Shown piece after piece: positions 8,270-16,432 of a stretch of DNA of 28,842 bases. Below the pieces are notes generated by a model. The model was not told where the DNA came from. It ran no database searches and saw only the letters and a list, made by a program, of their open reading frames with translations. Positions within the stretch are counted from its first letter, which is position 1. Every line of letters starts with the position of its first letter. Source of the stretch: Desulfobacterales bacterium (GTDB taxonomy: Bacteria > Desulfobacterota > Desulfobacteria > Desulfobacterales > UBA11574); contig JAAXQD010000153.1 in NCBI GenBank assembly GCA_012974475.1, positions 1 through 28,842 of the forward strand. The letters run 5' to 3'. Position numbers and translations under genes: made by a program.

Positions 8270-9310
8270 TCAATCCCCGGTTCCTCCATATGCAAGTTCA
8301 ATCAGCGTGACCTCGGGCGGAGATACAAATCGAATCGGCGGACCCCATGTTCCAGAACCTCTGCTTACATAGAGCCAGGCGTTTGTGTCAATTTTGTGTA
8401 AGCCTGAAGTGACCGGATAAAACAGCATCGTTATCAGGTTGAACGGAAAGATCTGCCCCTTATGGATGTGTCCGGAAAGCTGAAGATCGAAAAAGCCCAA
8501 TGCATCTTTATCTACCCGGGGTCTGTGTTTCAGTAATAGCGTAAACTTTTCACGGGGAAGCTCTGCCAATAACGCCTTTTCTGAGACTTTAGTATCAAGG
8601 CCGTAGCGACTTCCAGCAGTATCATCCACACCGGCAATATTTAGCAATCCTGAGATGGTCAATCCCTCTCCCTGAAGAATAGTAAATCCGGCGTTCTTAA
8701 TAAAGTCCAGGGCCCGGGTGATCCCGGCATAAAATTCGTGGTTGCCCGTGACCGCAAATTTTCCATACGTTGTGGAAACTTCACTGAGCATCTCAGCAAG
8801 GTGTGAAAGGTTGTCAGGCTGGCCGTCAAGAAGATCCCCCGTGGATACCAAAATATCAGGGTTTACAGATTTAACCTGATTGAGAATCCTTTTTAATCTT
8901 TTTTCTCTCACCATCAATCCGAGATGCACATCGGAAATCTGTACAATCTTCAACCTTCCTATTTCTTTAGGAATTTTATGGGTTTCGATGGTTACGTGTT
9001 CCACGCGTATCCTTTTGGCTTCAAAAGCACCGTAACCGGCTATGACGACGGAGAGCGTTAAGGAGATGATAAAAGAAACGCGAGGTGAAGGCGACATCCC
9101 AGAAAAATCAGATTGAAGTATCAGGCCGCAGATATAAGGAAGTAAGCGAAATATATCCAGAACCAGTATGGAAGAGACAAAGAGGAATAACAGACCCATC
9201 CACGTATAACCTAAATAGGCCAGTGATCGTGCGACGAACTCAAAGCCATGTTTTTCCAAAATTCGAACAATGACCGGGGCAAAGACCATCAAGGCCATAA
9301 AGATTGCCAA
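8270..9310 (-). CDS. Membrane-anchored calcineurin-like metallophosphoesterase
   Basis: This is a dinuclear-metal phosphoesterase of the YkuE/YaeI-like type. N-terminal membrane helices (about residues 5-17, 33-58 and 79-95) are followed by the catalytic domain with all signature motifs: ISDVHLG (Asp127, His129), TGDLLDG (Asp159, Asp162), TGNHEFY (Asn190, His191) and SGHIHKGQ. Some relatives act on UDP-diacylglucosamine or other lipid phosphates; the substrate here is not evident. The start is problematic. TTG 9310 is the first usual start codon, but the frame stays open upstream to 9463 and encodes another hydrophobic helix (LLIIFLLVFLSIYSGIHLY, 9421-9365), which looks like the true N-terminus. 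It has no ATG, GTG or TTG. A CTG at 9454 with GAGG before it, or ATC/ATT near 9415-9410 behind AGGGG, are possible starts. Confidence 0.88.
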   Translation of the reverse strand: MAIFMALMVFAPVIVRILEKHGFEFVARSLAYLGYTWMGLLFLFVSSILVLDIFRLLPYICGLILQSDFSGMSPSPRVSFIISLTLSVVIAGYGAFEAKRIRVEHVTIETHKIPKEIGRLKIVQISDVHLGLMVREKRLKRILNQVKSVNPDILVSTGDLLDGQPDNLSHLAEMLSEVSTTYGKFAVTGNHEFYAGITRALDFIKNAGFTILQGEGLTISGLLNIAGVDDTAGSRYGLDTKVSEKALLAELPREKFTLLLKHRPRVDKDALGFFDLQLSGHIHKGQIFPFNLITMLFYPVTSGLHKIDTNAWLYVSRGSGTWGPPIRFVSPPEVTLIELAYGGTGD

Positions 9311-9623
9311 AATATCGGTTGCCCGGGAGCTGCATATCAGCGCCCGCTTTATCTTCAGGAAACAATAGAGATGTATTCCACTATAAATGCTTAAAAAAAC
9401 AAGTAAAAAAATGATTAATAACCCCTGGTTATGTTCTTGTTTAGAATTCTCCAGCCGGATACCTCATGGCCGAATTCTTGGCCTTTATCAATCCCGCTGT
9501 TGATGACGATGGCACCGATCCAGATGGCCCCAAAGGATTTCTTCTTTCCGAAAAGTCCAGTCTCGGTCAAACAGATATTATATATCCGAAACGCCTGAAA
9601 TTGTAAAAAGTTTTATTTGTTCA
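9311..9623. other. Region between divergent genes holding the extended metallophosphoesterase frame
   Basis: The minus-strand half (9311-9463) is the open in-frame extension of the metallophosphoesterase described above. The remainder has no gene I can defend. A 51-codon minus-strand frame (9570-9415, TTG start) and an upstream extension of the following + strand ORF cross it, both without a ribosome binding site. Confidence 0.45.
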
Positions 9624-9938
9624 TTGACAATTTGCTTGATTTTGGGTATCTGCTTTTTACTTACCATACCCTGGGTTTCATTGTCACTTTTTATGCCTAT
9701 GAAGGTACGTATCGTAGACAATTTGAACGGAGAGACAGAGTCGCTGAACGACGCTGATGCAGACCTGGTCGCAACATTAATTAAAGAGAATACTAAGGCT
9801 GTGAATCAAGGGGAATACAGCGAGGCTGAACTTGAGATGTTGTGCGCCTTCGCTGCTCCCGAAACGATTCAGCAAGAGGTCACTAAAGGTTTCCTCGTTT
9901 CGCTGTTTTCTTCGGATAGAACACTATCAACATATTAA
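9624..9938 (+). CDS. Hypothetical protein with N-terminal membrane helix
   Basis: A 104-residue ORF begins with a hydrophobic helix (about residues 3-24), followed by the hydrophilic stretch MKVRIVDNLNGETESL and an acidic, helix-prone region. I recognise no family. The start is doubtful: TTG 9624 has no ribosome binding site, the frame is open further upstream, and ATG 9693 or 9699 would drop the helix. It ends 27 nt before the nucleotidyltransferase gene and may share its transcript. Its AT-rich composition matches the genes on its right. This could be a real small gene or the remnant of a larger one. Confidence 0.4.
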   Translation: MTICLILGICFLLTIPWVSLSLFMPMKVRIVDNLNGETESLNDADADLVATLIKENTKAVNQGEYSEAELEMLCAFAAPETIQQEVTKGFLVSLFSSDRTLSTY

Positions 9939-9965
9939 TTTATATGTTTTTAAAAGAGTGATGAA

Positions 9966-10937
9966 ATGGCCAGCGCAATTTTAATGGCAGGATATAACAA
10001 TAAGCGAGAAGTAAAAAAATACAGCAGAATCGTTGCGGAAAATTATGGCGAAAAGTTCATAGAGTCAGGCTATAAACCTTTGAGGGAATTTAAAACGTTT
10101 AAGGATGGCAAAGAAGAACGCAAACTTTTGATACAATATACACTTGAGAACCTTTTTGCCAGTGATTTAATCGATGACATCATTATTGTCGGCCATCAGA
10201 TGCTTCTTGAGCAGCGGCTGGGCAACTTAATAAATAAATTCGAGAAGCCGTGCTGCATTGTGAACCAGAACTCAAAGATTCCTCCTAACATCATTGAAGA
10301 TTTCAATATTAAACCAAGCAAGGTCAAACAGAATTCAATCGCAGGAAATTTAATTAAGGGTTATGCAGCCAGCGCCGCTTTCAAGGATCGGAAACATGCG
10401 TTATTTGTTGCCTCGGATTCACCCTTGACGACAAAAAAGTTTATTGAGGATTTCCTGAATATCATCCAAAAATACCAGGAACCGACGGCGATCGTATTTC
10501 CAGCAGTATGTATTGAAGCGGATAGAGACAGACTCGGCAGACATCCCCTTAAGCTTGTGAATGACACGGAGCACCAGCTTCCCCATAAGAAAGATGGTTA
10601 CGGCAGGCAGGGGTTCCGGCTTTCCTCCTTGATGTCTGCGAATCCTAATTTTTTTAATATTAATACGGTGAACGCTGCATATGGTCTTCGTAAATGCCTC
10701 AATCCAAACGTACAATTAAAGTTATTCCGAATTACACGTAGATTGGGATATCCAAATGTGTATTCAAAATATTTTTTGAGGAAAAACCTAAGTATAAAAG
10801 AGGTTGAAAATATTACGTCTGAGTTTTTCGGTGGAAAGGTTAAATTGGTCCCAATAAGTGGAGAAGAAGCAACGTATGATTATGATGGTACTGATTCTGA
10901 ATATCTCATGATAACAGATATGCTAAATGTCCCTTAG
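9966..10937 (+). CDS. MobA-like NTP-transferase (nucleotidyltransferase-fold protein)
   Basis: This protein of 323 residues has a GT-A type nucleotidyltransferase fold. The N-terminus ASAILMAGYNNKRE corresponds to the usual glycine-rich NTP-binding loop. YKPLREF (Lys37) matches the downstream KPL element, though about 20 extra residues separate the two. Asp151 in FVASDSPLT is the metal-binding Asp of the DxP motif, and YDYDGTDSEYLM near the C-terminus resembles the D-I-D-T-P-E-D segment. Such enzymes join a nucleotide to a sugar phosphate, cofactor or alcohol; the acceptor cannot be read from the sequence. The final 100 residues are not typical of MobA. The only likely partner is the small membrane ORF upstream. 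The start codon has a weak GAG-type ribosome binding site. The fold call is good, the function open. Confidence 0.75.
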   Translation: MASAILMAGYNNKREVKKYSRIVAENYGEKFIESGYKPLREFKTFKDGKEERKLLIQYTLENLFASDLIDDIIIVGHQMLLEQRLGNLINKFEKPCCIVNQNSKIPPNIIEDFNIKPSKVKQNSIAGNLIKGYAASAAFKDRKHALFVASDSPLTTKKFIEDFLNIIQKYQEPTAIVFPAVCIEADRDRLGRHPLKLVNDTEHQLPHKKDGYGRQGFRLSSLMSANPNFFNINTVNAAYGLRKCLNPNVQLKLFRITRRLGYPNVYSKYFLRKNLSIKEVENITSEFFGGKVKLVPISGEEATYDYDGTDSEYLMITDMLNVP

Positions 10938-10979
10938 AAGGGGTTCCGCTTGAACCTGTTGAGGCCTCCCCTCTAAGGG
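10931..10979. terminator. Hairpin between convergent genes, possible bidirectional terminator
   Basis: CCCTTAGA-A-GGGG at 10931-10943 pairs with CCCCTCTAAGGG at 10968-10979, leaving one bulged A and a 24-nt loop. The stop codon of the nucleotidyltransferase lies in the stem. There is no T tract, so this may be a 3'-end stabiliser rather than an intrinsic terminator. Confidence 0.4.
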
Positions 10980-11022
10980 AAAGGGGGAGGATCAAAAACA
11001 GTCATCCTAATTGTAAGACCAC

Positions 11023-11424
11023 TTAACAGCTATTTAACTTTTTAAATTCAGAAATGTTCATCCATGACACCTGTTCGGGCAATTTGCAATCCCAGAACAA
11101 CCAGCCATCGATGGGGGTTCGAGTTATGGTTAAAGCTGCCTCGCACGGCGAAACGAATTCTTTTTCGTCGAGGGTCAAAGTTCCATTTCTTACCTTGCCA
11201 TAATAGAAACAACCCTTATATTTGCCACGAAATTTTGTTCCATCCGGAAAGACAACGCTTTCCACTTCCCATGATGCGCAGTTGCCTGAATTTATAGCGC
11301 TTTTTTGTTCGACGCGACCAAGCCTTTCAGGTGATTGGAAATCATTATCTTGATATGCGTCTTCAGAGGATTGTTGAAAAACAGGATTACTCAGCAGGTC
11401 GGAACTCGTCCCAATGTTTTTCAT
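11023..11424 (-). CDS. Stand-alone RAMA-like domain protein
   Basis: A 133-residue protein. The first 45 residues are polar and probably disordered. The C-terminal part (about 52-120) runs DGTKFRGKYKG, YYGKVRNGTLTLDEKEF, SPCEAALTIT and GWLFWDC. This order of a short beta unit, a dG element, an SPxxAA helix and an nGWxxW ending is the pattern of RAMA/DUF4357/DUF2924-type domains, usually attached to DNA methylases, nucleases or GIY-YIG proteins and thought to bind DNA. Here it is not fused to an enzyme, and no methylase or restriction gene is next to it. AGGAG lies 6 nt before the ATG, which supports the start strongly. The gene converges on the nucleotidyltransferase. The domain call comes from motif pattern only. 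Confidence 0.6.
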   Translation of the reverse strand: MKNIGTSSDLLSNPVFQQSSEDAYQDNDFQSPERLGRVEQKSAINSGNCASWEVESVVFPDGTKFRGKYKGCFYYGKVRNGTLTLDEKEFVSPCEAALTITRTPIDGWLFWDCKLPEQVSWMNISEFKKLNSC

Positions 11425-11918
11425 GGAGATCTCCTAAACGTGTAAGAAGTCGACGGTTAAATGGAGACAAAGGTTGAAGGAATAAAGTTTCTGAAAAAAT
11501 ATGAAAAACACGAACACAAAATATTTTTAGCACAAATTAAATAATATTTCAACACATAAGTTGTACTTATGCCATGGTGCTGTCAGGTGAGTCATGGCCG
11601 CCCCAAAAAGCTAAGACGTGTGCCTTTATGAGAAGAAAACGATGGAGGAATTCAAGGTTTCGCAAAAAAATAAACAATCATATTGATGGGTTGTGAGACA
11701 AACATGTTCGGTTTCCATCTGATATGGAATTTAGTGTTTGACTAAGTCCCCATTCTTTTGATAATCACACGGCAATATTCCATATTATCCATAATATGGT
11801 GATTTTAAGTATAAAGATGCTATTACAATCCCGTTGGTTCATTTTTAAATTTAGTCCTTTTTCCAATTTGTCCGGGTTAGCTGTAACAGCATTTAATAAA
11901 AGAAAGTGAATTTAAAAG
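11425..11918. other. Long intergenic region with several palindromes
   Basis: No gene was found in 494 bp. Hairpins seen: ATAAGT/ACTTAT at 11556-11570, GCCATG/CATGGC at 11571-11598, TTCCAT/ATGGAA just after 11710, and an 8-bp stem CCATATTA/TAATATGG around TCCA at 11780-11799. The first two are contiguous. The last lies 120 bp before the MepK-like gene and could be an operator or leader hairpin. Divergent promoters for the two flanking genes must lie here, but no clear pair of boxes stands out. Confidence 0.4.
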
Positions 11919-12464
11919 ATGGTTTGTGATCGTCGTTTCTTTCTAAAAATGGGAGCACAAGCGGCTGTGAGTGCTCTATTTCCCCTGTCTGCTATGGCGT
12001 CGATTAATCGGTTGTTTATTCCGGAACGGAGGCTGTCGCTCTATAATACGCATACCGATGAAAGGCTTGATGTTTGTTACTATTACCAAGGCCGGTATCA
12101 TCCCAAGGCCTTAAAAAAAATCGATTATATTTTTCGTGATCATTATTCAAATGAAATTAGACCCATCCATAAAGAACTGCTCGATCTACTCCATGCCGTT
12201 TCTATAACCATCGGCGATGGTCCTCAATTCCATATCGTTTCCGGATACCGCACATCTGAAACAAACGCCATGCTCCGCAGAAAATCCAAAGCTGTTGCAA
12301 AGAATAGTCTCCATATGCAAGGAAAAGCCGTCGACATCCGGATTTCCGACTGTGATACAAAAAAATTAAATAATATCTGTAAAAGGATGCACGCCGGTGG
12401 CGTGGGGTATTATCCCGAGTCCGATTTTGTACACGTGGATACCGGAGATGTGAGGTTCTGGTGA
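11919..12464 (+). CDS. mepK: MepK/YcbK-like murein endopeptidase (M15A, DUF882)
   Basis: This periplasmic zinc peptidase is of the peptidase M15A type. E. coli MepK (YcbK) cuts cross-links in peptidoglycan, including the 3-3 links made by L,D-transpeptidases. The N-terminus carries DRRFFLK then a hydrophobic segment ending SAMAS, which fits a twin-arginine signal. The zinc ligands are visible as His132 and Asp139 in LHMQGKAVDIR and His172 in FVHVDTG; SGYRTSETN (108-116) is also typical. The length of 181 matches the family. It converges with an LdtD-like gene 51 bp away, so the enzyme that makes the links and the one that cuts them are adjacent, as in E. coli. No good ribosome binding site is visible before the ATG (GAAAG at best). 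Confidence 0.9.
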   Translation: MVCDRRFFLKMGAQAAVSALFPLSAMASINRLFIPERRLSLYNTHTDERLDVCYYYQGRYHPKALKKIDYIFRDHYSNEIRPIHKELLDLLHAVSITIGDGPQFHIVSGYRTSETNAMLRRKSKAVAKNSLHMQGKAVDIRISDCDTKKLNNICKRMHAGGVGYYPESDFVHVDTGDVRFW

Positions 12465-12515
12465 GATTTTAAATGATTGGACCCTGCGACAGGACGTGCT
12501 GAAGACAAAAACGGA

Positions 12516-14216
12516 TTATACACCCGGCATTCGTTCTTTCAAGGCTTGATCAAGCAGTCTATCCCGGTCATAAATGTCATTGCGAAAGTTTAACCGGCCG
12601 TTTTCGTCCACCCATGCCGTCCAGTATTGTAAGTGGACGGAGATGGGTCTTTGAAGTTCAATGACCGTTCTTTCCCCAGCCTCGATGGTTGCCGATAATT
12701 GTTCCTCCGACCATTGATGATCGTCTCGCACAAGATAGCGGGCCAGATCGACCGGTTTTTCCGTTCGAATGCATCCGGAGCTAAAATCGCGATGTGTTTC
12801 ATTGAAGTGTGAACGTTGGGGCGTATCGTGAAGATATACAGCGAACTTATTGGGAAAAATAAATTTAATTCGGCCGAGCGCATTGCGTGGCCCCGGATCC
12901 TGGCGGAGTTTGTAAGGGAAGTTTTGGCGCTCAATTTTTTTCCAGTCGACAGTTTCCGGATCTATTTCCGGTGCGCCTTTGCTCCAGTCTTTAAAAATTT
13001 TAATCCCTTTTTGAGCCAAGTAGTTGTCGTTTTTTTGAATTTTTGGAAGAAGATCTTTAAAAACAAGACTTGCTGGGATGTTCCAGTATGGATTGATCAC
13101 CATATAGGTCATTTTTGCACTGAAAACCGGCGTTCGGCGATAAGGTCTTCCCACAACAACCCGCATTTCCAGCATGCGGTGAAGGTTTTCAATCACTGAT
13201 AATTTAAAACCGGCAATATTCACAAGAATGTATCGATCCCCAAGATCACGGGGGATCCAACGCCAGCGTTCCATGTTGAGTTCTATCTGACGAGCCCGTT
13301 GTTGAATCGGGATGTTCAGCATTTCCAGCGTGCGTGGGCCGACCATACCGTCCGATTTTAATCCATGCCTTTTTTGGAACCCCATAACGGCCAGTTCGGT
13401 GGCTTCATCGAAAAAATCGACCGGGTCTTTTTCGGTATCTTCGAGATCGCCAAGAATAACGAGCCGTTCATGAAGACGTTGAACAGAAATGCCCGTATCT
13501 CCTTTGCGTAAATTTATCCCGGGCGACACGGAAGGCCGGTCATCTTTTTTTGCGATATTTCGGTATTGAGCTAAAGATTGTTTGAGGCCAAAATACCCGG
13601 AATGAAGTGGCTGTAAATCTCTTAAGGCTCTTGCTATTTGGTTTGAATTGAGTGCGGATCCGAGAATATCTGTCAAGTCAGCGGTTGGATTTACCACCAC
13701 CCAATCGCTATGGATGGTTTCCGGATTTACGCGACCGGCGAACAGATGTGAACTATAAAGCATAAAAGCGTCGGTCAGGAGTAAATCAAGATCTACCCAT
13801 ATTTGCGCATCGACCGTTTCTCCTACAGCCTGTTTTCTGTCGATCTCTTTCACGAGGGATACAATATTGGCCCGATGATAGTCGTCGGGTCTCAATCCTT
13901 CCTGATCAGCGCGGTTAATCTCTGCAACCAGGGATCTTGCCTGGGGAAGAATTCCTTCTTTTCCGGTCCATGCAGGAGAAAACCCTCGCTGTTGGTAAAA
14001 TTTCGGAATGAGTGAAGCCCCACAGATCAATTCTCCCCGGCAACTAAATTTTTTTTGGTTTTTTTTGAATTCAATTCTCTTTTTAAGATGGTCTCTGATA
14101 ATGTGTGAATCCGTGGCACCCGCAAAACCTTCATGGTGAAGAAGTATTGGGAAAACGATCAGCAAAATAATTGTTAAAAGGCGGTTCAAAGAGATATTAT
14201 TTTTTTGTTTCAACAT
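12516..14216 (-). CDS. ldtD: LdtD/YcbB-like L,D-transpeptidase
   Basis: This enzyme forms 3-3 (meso-DAP to meso-DAP) cross-links in peptidoglycan. The 566-residue protein has an N-terminal membrane segment (9-28), a scaffold region with PAW and GRVNPETI elements typical of YcbB, a PG_binding_1 domain (about 235-300, LRKGDTGISVQRLHERL and DGMVGPRTLEML) and a YkuD catalytic domain (about 328-495). The catalytic motif is intact: His463 in YLHDTP, His470 and Ser480-Gly481-Cys482-Ile-Arg, with Cys482 as nucleophile. The long insertion around 395-440 is the capping subdomain of YcbB enzymes. Length is close to E. coli LdtD (615). The ribosome binding site is weak (AAAGAAAAG). It faces the MepK-like gene. 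Confidence 0.92.
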   Translation of the reverse strand: MLKQKNNISLNRLLTIILLIVFPILLHHEGFAGATDSHIIRDHLKKRIEFKKNQKKFSCRGELICGASLIPKFYQQRGFSPAWTGKEGILPQARSLVAEINRADQEGLRPDDYHRANIVSLVKEIDRKQAVGETVDAQIWVDLDLLLTDAFMLYSSHLFAGRVNPETIHSDWVVVNPTADLTDILGSALNSNQIARALRDLQPLHSGYFGLKQSLAQYRNIAKKDDRPSVSPGINLRKGDTGISVQRLHERLVILGDLEDTEKDPVDFFDEATELAVMGFQKRHGLKSDGMVGPRTLEMLNIPIQQRARQIELNMERWRWIPRDLGDRYILVNIAGFKLSVIENLHRMLEMRVVVGRPYRRTPVFSAKMTYMVINPYWNIPASLVFKDLLPKIQKNDNYLAQKGIKIFKDWSKGAPEIDPETVDWKKIERQNFPYKLRQDPGPRNALGRIKFIFPNKFAVYLHDTPQRSHFNETHRDFSSGCIRTEKPVDLARYLVRDDHQWSEEQLSATIEAGERTVIELQRPISVHLQYWTAWVDENGRLNFRNDIYDRDRLLDQALKERMPGV

Positions 14217-14412
14217 ATTTTATGATTTGCTTTTCTTTGTGACGTTTGAAAAAAGTAAAGCGATTCCACCTGATAGTCCGGAGGCTGTCCGACCCAAGTG
14301 CTTTCGGTCCTGCAAAGATTTCAAACAGATTCCATCAATAATTTAATCACACGTGAAGCGTTTTTCACACCTATCTGTTTTAAGGAACTAAAACTGTTAT
14401 ATAAAAACAAAA

Positions 14413-14441
14413 TTGACTTGCCAGCATAAGCGGGTTTTAAT
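14413..14441 (+). promoter_or_regulatory. Candidate sigma70-type promoter of the patatin gene
   Basis: TTGACT at 14413-14418 and TTTAAT at 14436-14441 are separated by exactly 17 bp; each differs from consensus at one position. Transcription would begin near 14448, about 65 nt before the patatin start. Confidence 0.55.
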
Positions 14442-14511
14442 AACATGAAAAGATATCAAAGTCAAAATCTAACCGTCAGTTCACACCGTTAATTATAAAG
14501 GGGCGCATGTT

Positions 14512-15651
14512 ATGGCTGATGATGGCAATGGTTTAGCACTCGTTTTAAGTGGGGGTGGAGCGAGAGCCGCCTATCAAGTTGGTTTTTTGAGATGCCTTGC
14601 CCGGAATTTTCCTGATCTTAACATTCCCATTATCACCGGAGTTTCCGCTGGGGCGATAAACGCAGCCTTTCTGGCAAATCATACGGGCACCTTTGCCGAG
14701 GCTGTAGAAGAATTGTCAGAACTATGGCTTAAGCTTTCCGTGGATCAGGTTTTTTGTGTGGACACTTGGAAACTTATCCGAAATGTTTTCAGGTGGGGGG
14801 TTCGTCTAGTTTCCGGTGGGTTTTCTAATGAATCATCTGCGAGAAGCCTGTTGGATTCGACACCGCTTCGAGAACTGCTGCAGAGGGCATTTTTGCCTCA
14901 AGGAAATGTGATTGGCGGTATTCGTAAGAATTTACAACATGGGAAACTTAAAGCTTTTGCAATCACCGGAACCAATTATGCCACCGGCCAGGCCTTGACA
15001 TGGGTGATGGGCAAGGAAATTAGAATGTGGGAACGACCCTGGCGACGAAGTGAAGCCACAGACATTACCATCGATCACATTATGTCTTCAGCTTCCCTGC
15101 CGCTGCTTTTTCCGGCTGTTAGAGTCGGGAATGCATGGTACGGTGACGGAGGTATCCGGCAATCAGCGCCGCTTTCACCGGCGATATATCTCGGTGCAAA
15201 ACGGATTCTTGCAATCTCGACACGTCACCTAAGATCCATGGAAGAAGCGAGCACACCCGTATGTATTGGATATCCGCCACCCGCTCAAATAGCAGGCACT
15301 TTAATGAATTCTATTTTCTTAGACGCTCTGGATCAAGATGTTCGAACGCTCAAACGTACCAATCAGTTGCTCGAACAGATCCCGGAAGAACAGCATGATG
15401 ACCGACATGTGGTCTATCTTTTTGCAATGCGTCCTTCAGAGGATCTGGGGGAATTAGCGGGTGGATTTGAGCCGGAATTGCCCTACATGTTTCGGTATCT
15501 GTTCCGGGGGCTCGGCACCCGTGAGACATCAAGTCCGGATTGGCTGAGCATGGTCATGTTTGATCCCAACTACTTGACCCATCTTGTTAAACTCGGCGAA
15601 AATGATGCTGATAAGCAAACTGGGGCAATAATGGAACTGATGAATTTTTGA
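14512..15651 (+). CDS. Patatin-like phospholipase
   Basis: This is a serine lipid acyl hydrolase of the patatin family (379 residues). The oxyanion loop SGGGARAAYQ (13-22), the nucleophile motif GVSAG (Ser45) and the second catalytic residue Asp212 in DGG are all present, so it should be active. Family members release fatty acids from phospholipids or other acyl lipids; several bacterial ones are effectors or turn over membranes. There is no signal peptide, so it is cytoplasmic or peripheral on the inner membrane. GGGG lies 8 nt before ATG 14512; an ATG 5 nt earlier is out of frame. A PlsC-like acyltransferase follows after 176 bp on the same strand, suggesting lipid deacylation and reacylation side by side. 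Confidence 0.92.
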   Translation: MADDGNGLALVLSGGGARAAYQVGFLRCLARNFPDLNIPIITGVSAGAINAAFLANHTGTFAEAVEELSELWLKLSVDQVFCVDTWKLIRNVFRWGVRLVSGGFSNESSARSLLDSTPLRELLQRAFLPQGNVIGGIRKNLQHGKLKAFAITGTNYATGQALTWVMGKEIRMWERPWRRSEATDITIDHIMSSASLPLLFPAVRVGNAWYGDGGIRQSAPLSPAIYLGAKRILAISTRHLRSMEEASTPVCIGYPPPAQIAGTLMNSIFLDALDQDVRTLKRTNQLLEQIPEEQHDDRHVVYLFAMRPSEDLGELAGGFEPELPYMFRYLFRGLGTRETSSPDWLSMVMFDPNYLTHLVKLGENDADKQTGAIMELMNF

Positions 15652-15706
15652 ACTGTTACGACCCAATAACCATGTTTTTTTTAACAATACCCGCCCTGTC
15701 GTTTAA

Positions 15707-15723
15707 GCAACGTTAGACGTTGC
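15707..15723. other. Small hairpin after the patatin gene
   Basis: GCAACG and CGTTGC form a 6-bp stem with a TTAGA loop. No T tract follows, so termination is doubtful. Confidence 0.3.
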
Positions 15724-15827
15724 AGGCATTCGGTGTGACGCCGTGAGAGATGGTGATGACTACATATTAAACGGGACCAAAGGGATTTTGATGGTATTAT
15801 TTAAAGAGCAGTTACAAGGAGTAAGAT

Positions 15828-16415
15828 TTGAATTATACAATTTACGATACGCCCTTGTGTAAGACGCTGTTGCGCTGGTTTTCCATATTCTTTTTAAGAA
15901 TCACCGGGTGGCGTACGGAAGGTCGGCTGCCCGCTGTTCCCAAATTCGTTCTTGTGGGGGCTCCACATACATCAAACTGGGATCTTCCATACACGTTATT
16001 CATAGTATTTGTTTTCAGGGCCAAAATATACTGGATGGGAAAAGACGCCATATTTCGCAAACCATTTAAAAGATTATTTAAATGGCTGGGGGGAATGCCG
16101 ATCGATCGATCCAAATCATACAATATTGTTGCCCAGTCGATTCAACAATTCAATGAAAATGAAAAACTGATACTGACCATTGCGCCGTCCGGAACCCGTA
16201 AAAGGGTCAAGAAATGGAAGACAGGGTTTTATCATATCGCCAATGGCGCGAATGTTCCGATTCTCCTGGGATTTCTGGACTATCGACGAAAGGTTGGAGG
16301 ATTTGGTCCCCTGCTTTATCCCACGGGTGATATTGAAGCTGATATGAGGACCATCAGAGAATTCTATGACGGAGTTACCGGAAAATACCCCGAAAAATCG
16401 ATGTCTATAATCTAG
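15828..16415 (+). CDS. PlsC-like 1-acyl-glycerol-3-phosphate acyltransferase family protein
   Basis: This membrane-associated acyltransferase of 195 residues transfers an acyl chain to a glycerol-phosphate or similar acceptor. Block I is HTSNWD (the HxxxxD catalytic motif), block III is GGMPIDRS and a later block is APSGTRKR. A hydrophobic N-terminal stretch (about 10-26) and a second one after block I suit attachment to the inner membrane. TTG is used as start: AAGGAG at 15816-15821 stands 6 nt before it, and no better start lies nearby. The APSGTRKR form and short length are typical of a small subfamily distinct from housekeeping PlsC, so the acceptor may be another lysolipid. It follows the patatin gene. 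Confidence 0.88.
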   Translation: MNYTIYDTPLCKTLLRWFSIFFLRITGWRTEGRLPAVPKFVLVGAPHTSNWDLPYTLFIVFVFRAKIYWMGKDAIFRKPFKRLFKWLGGMPIDRSKSYNIVAQSIQQFNENEKLILTIAPSGTRKRVKKWKTGFYHIANGANVPILLGFLDYRRKVGGFGPLLYPTGDIEADMRTIREFYDGVTGKYPEKSMSII

Positions 16416-16432
16416 CCGGGGTTTGATCCGCC

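Noticed and set aside
9415..9570. Minus-strand frame of 51 codons starting with TTG, upstream of the metallophosphoesterase
   Set aside because: No ribosome binding site, no recognisable family, and it overlaps the more convincing hydrophobic extension in another frame.
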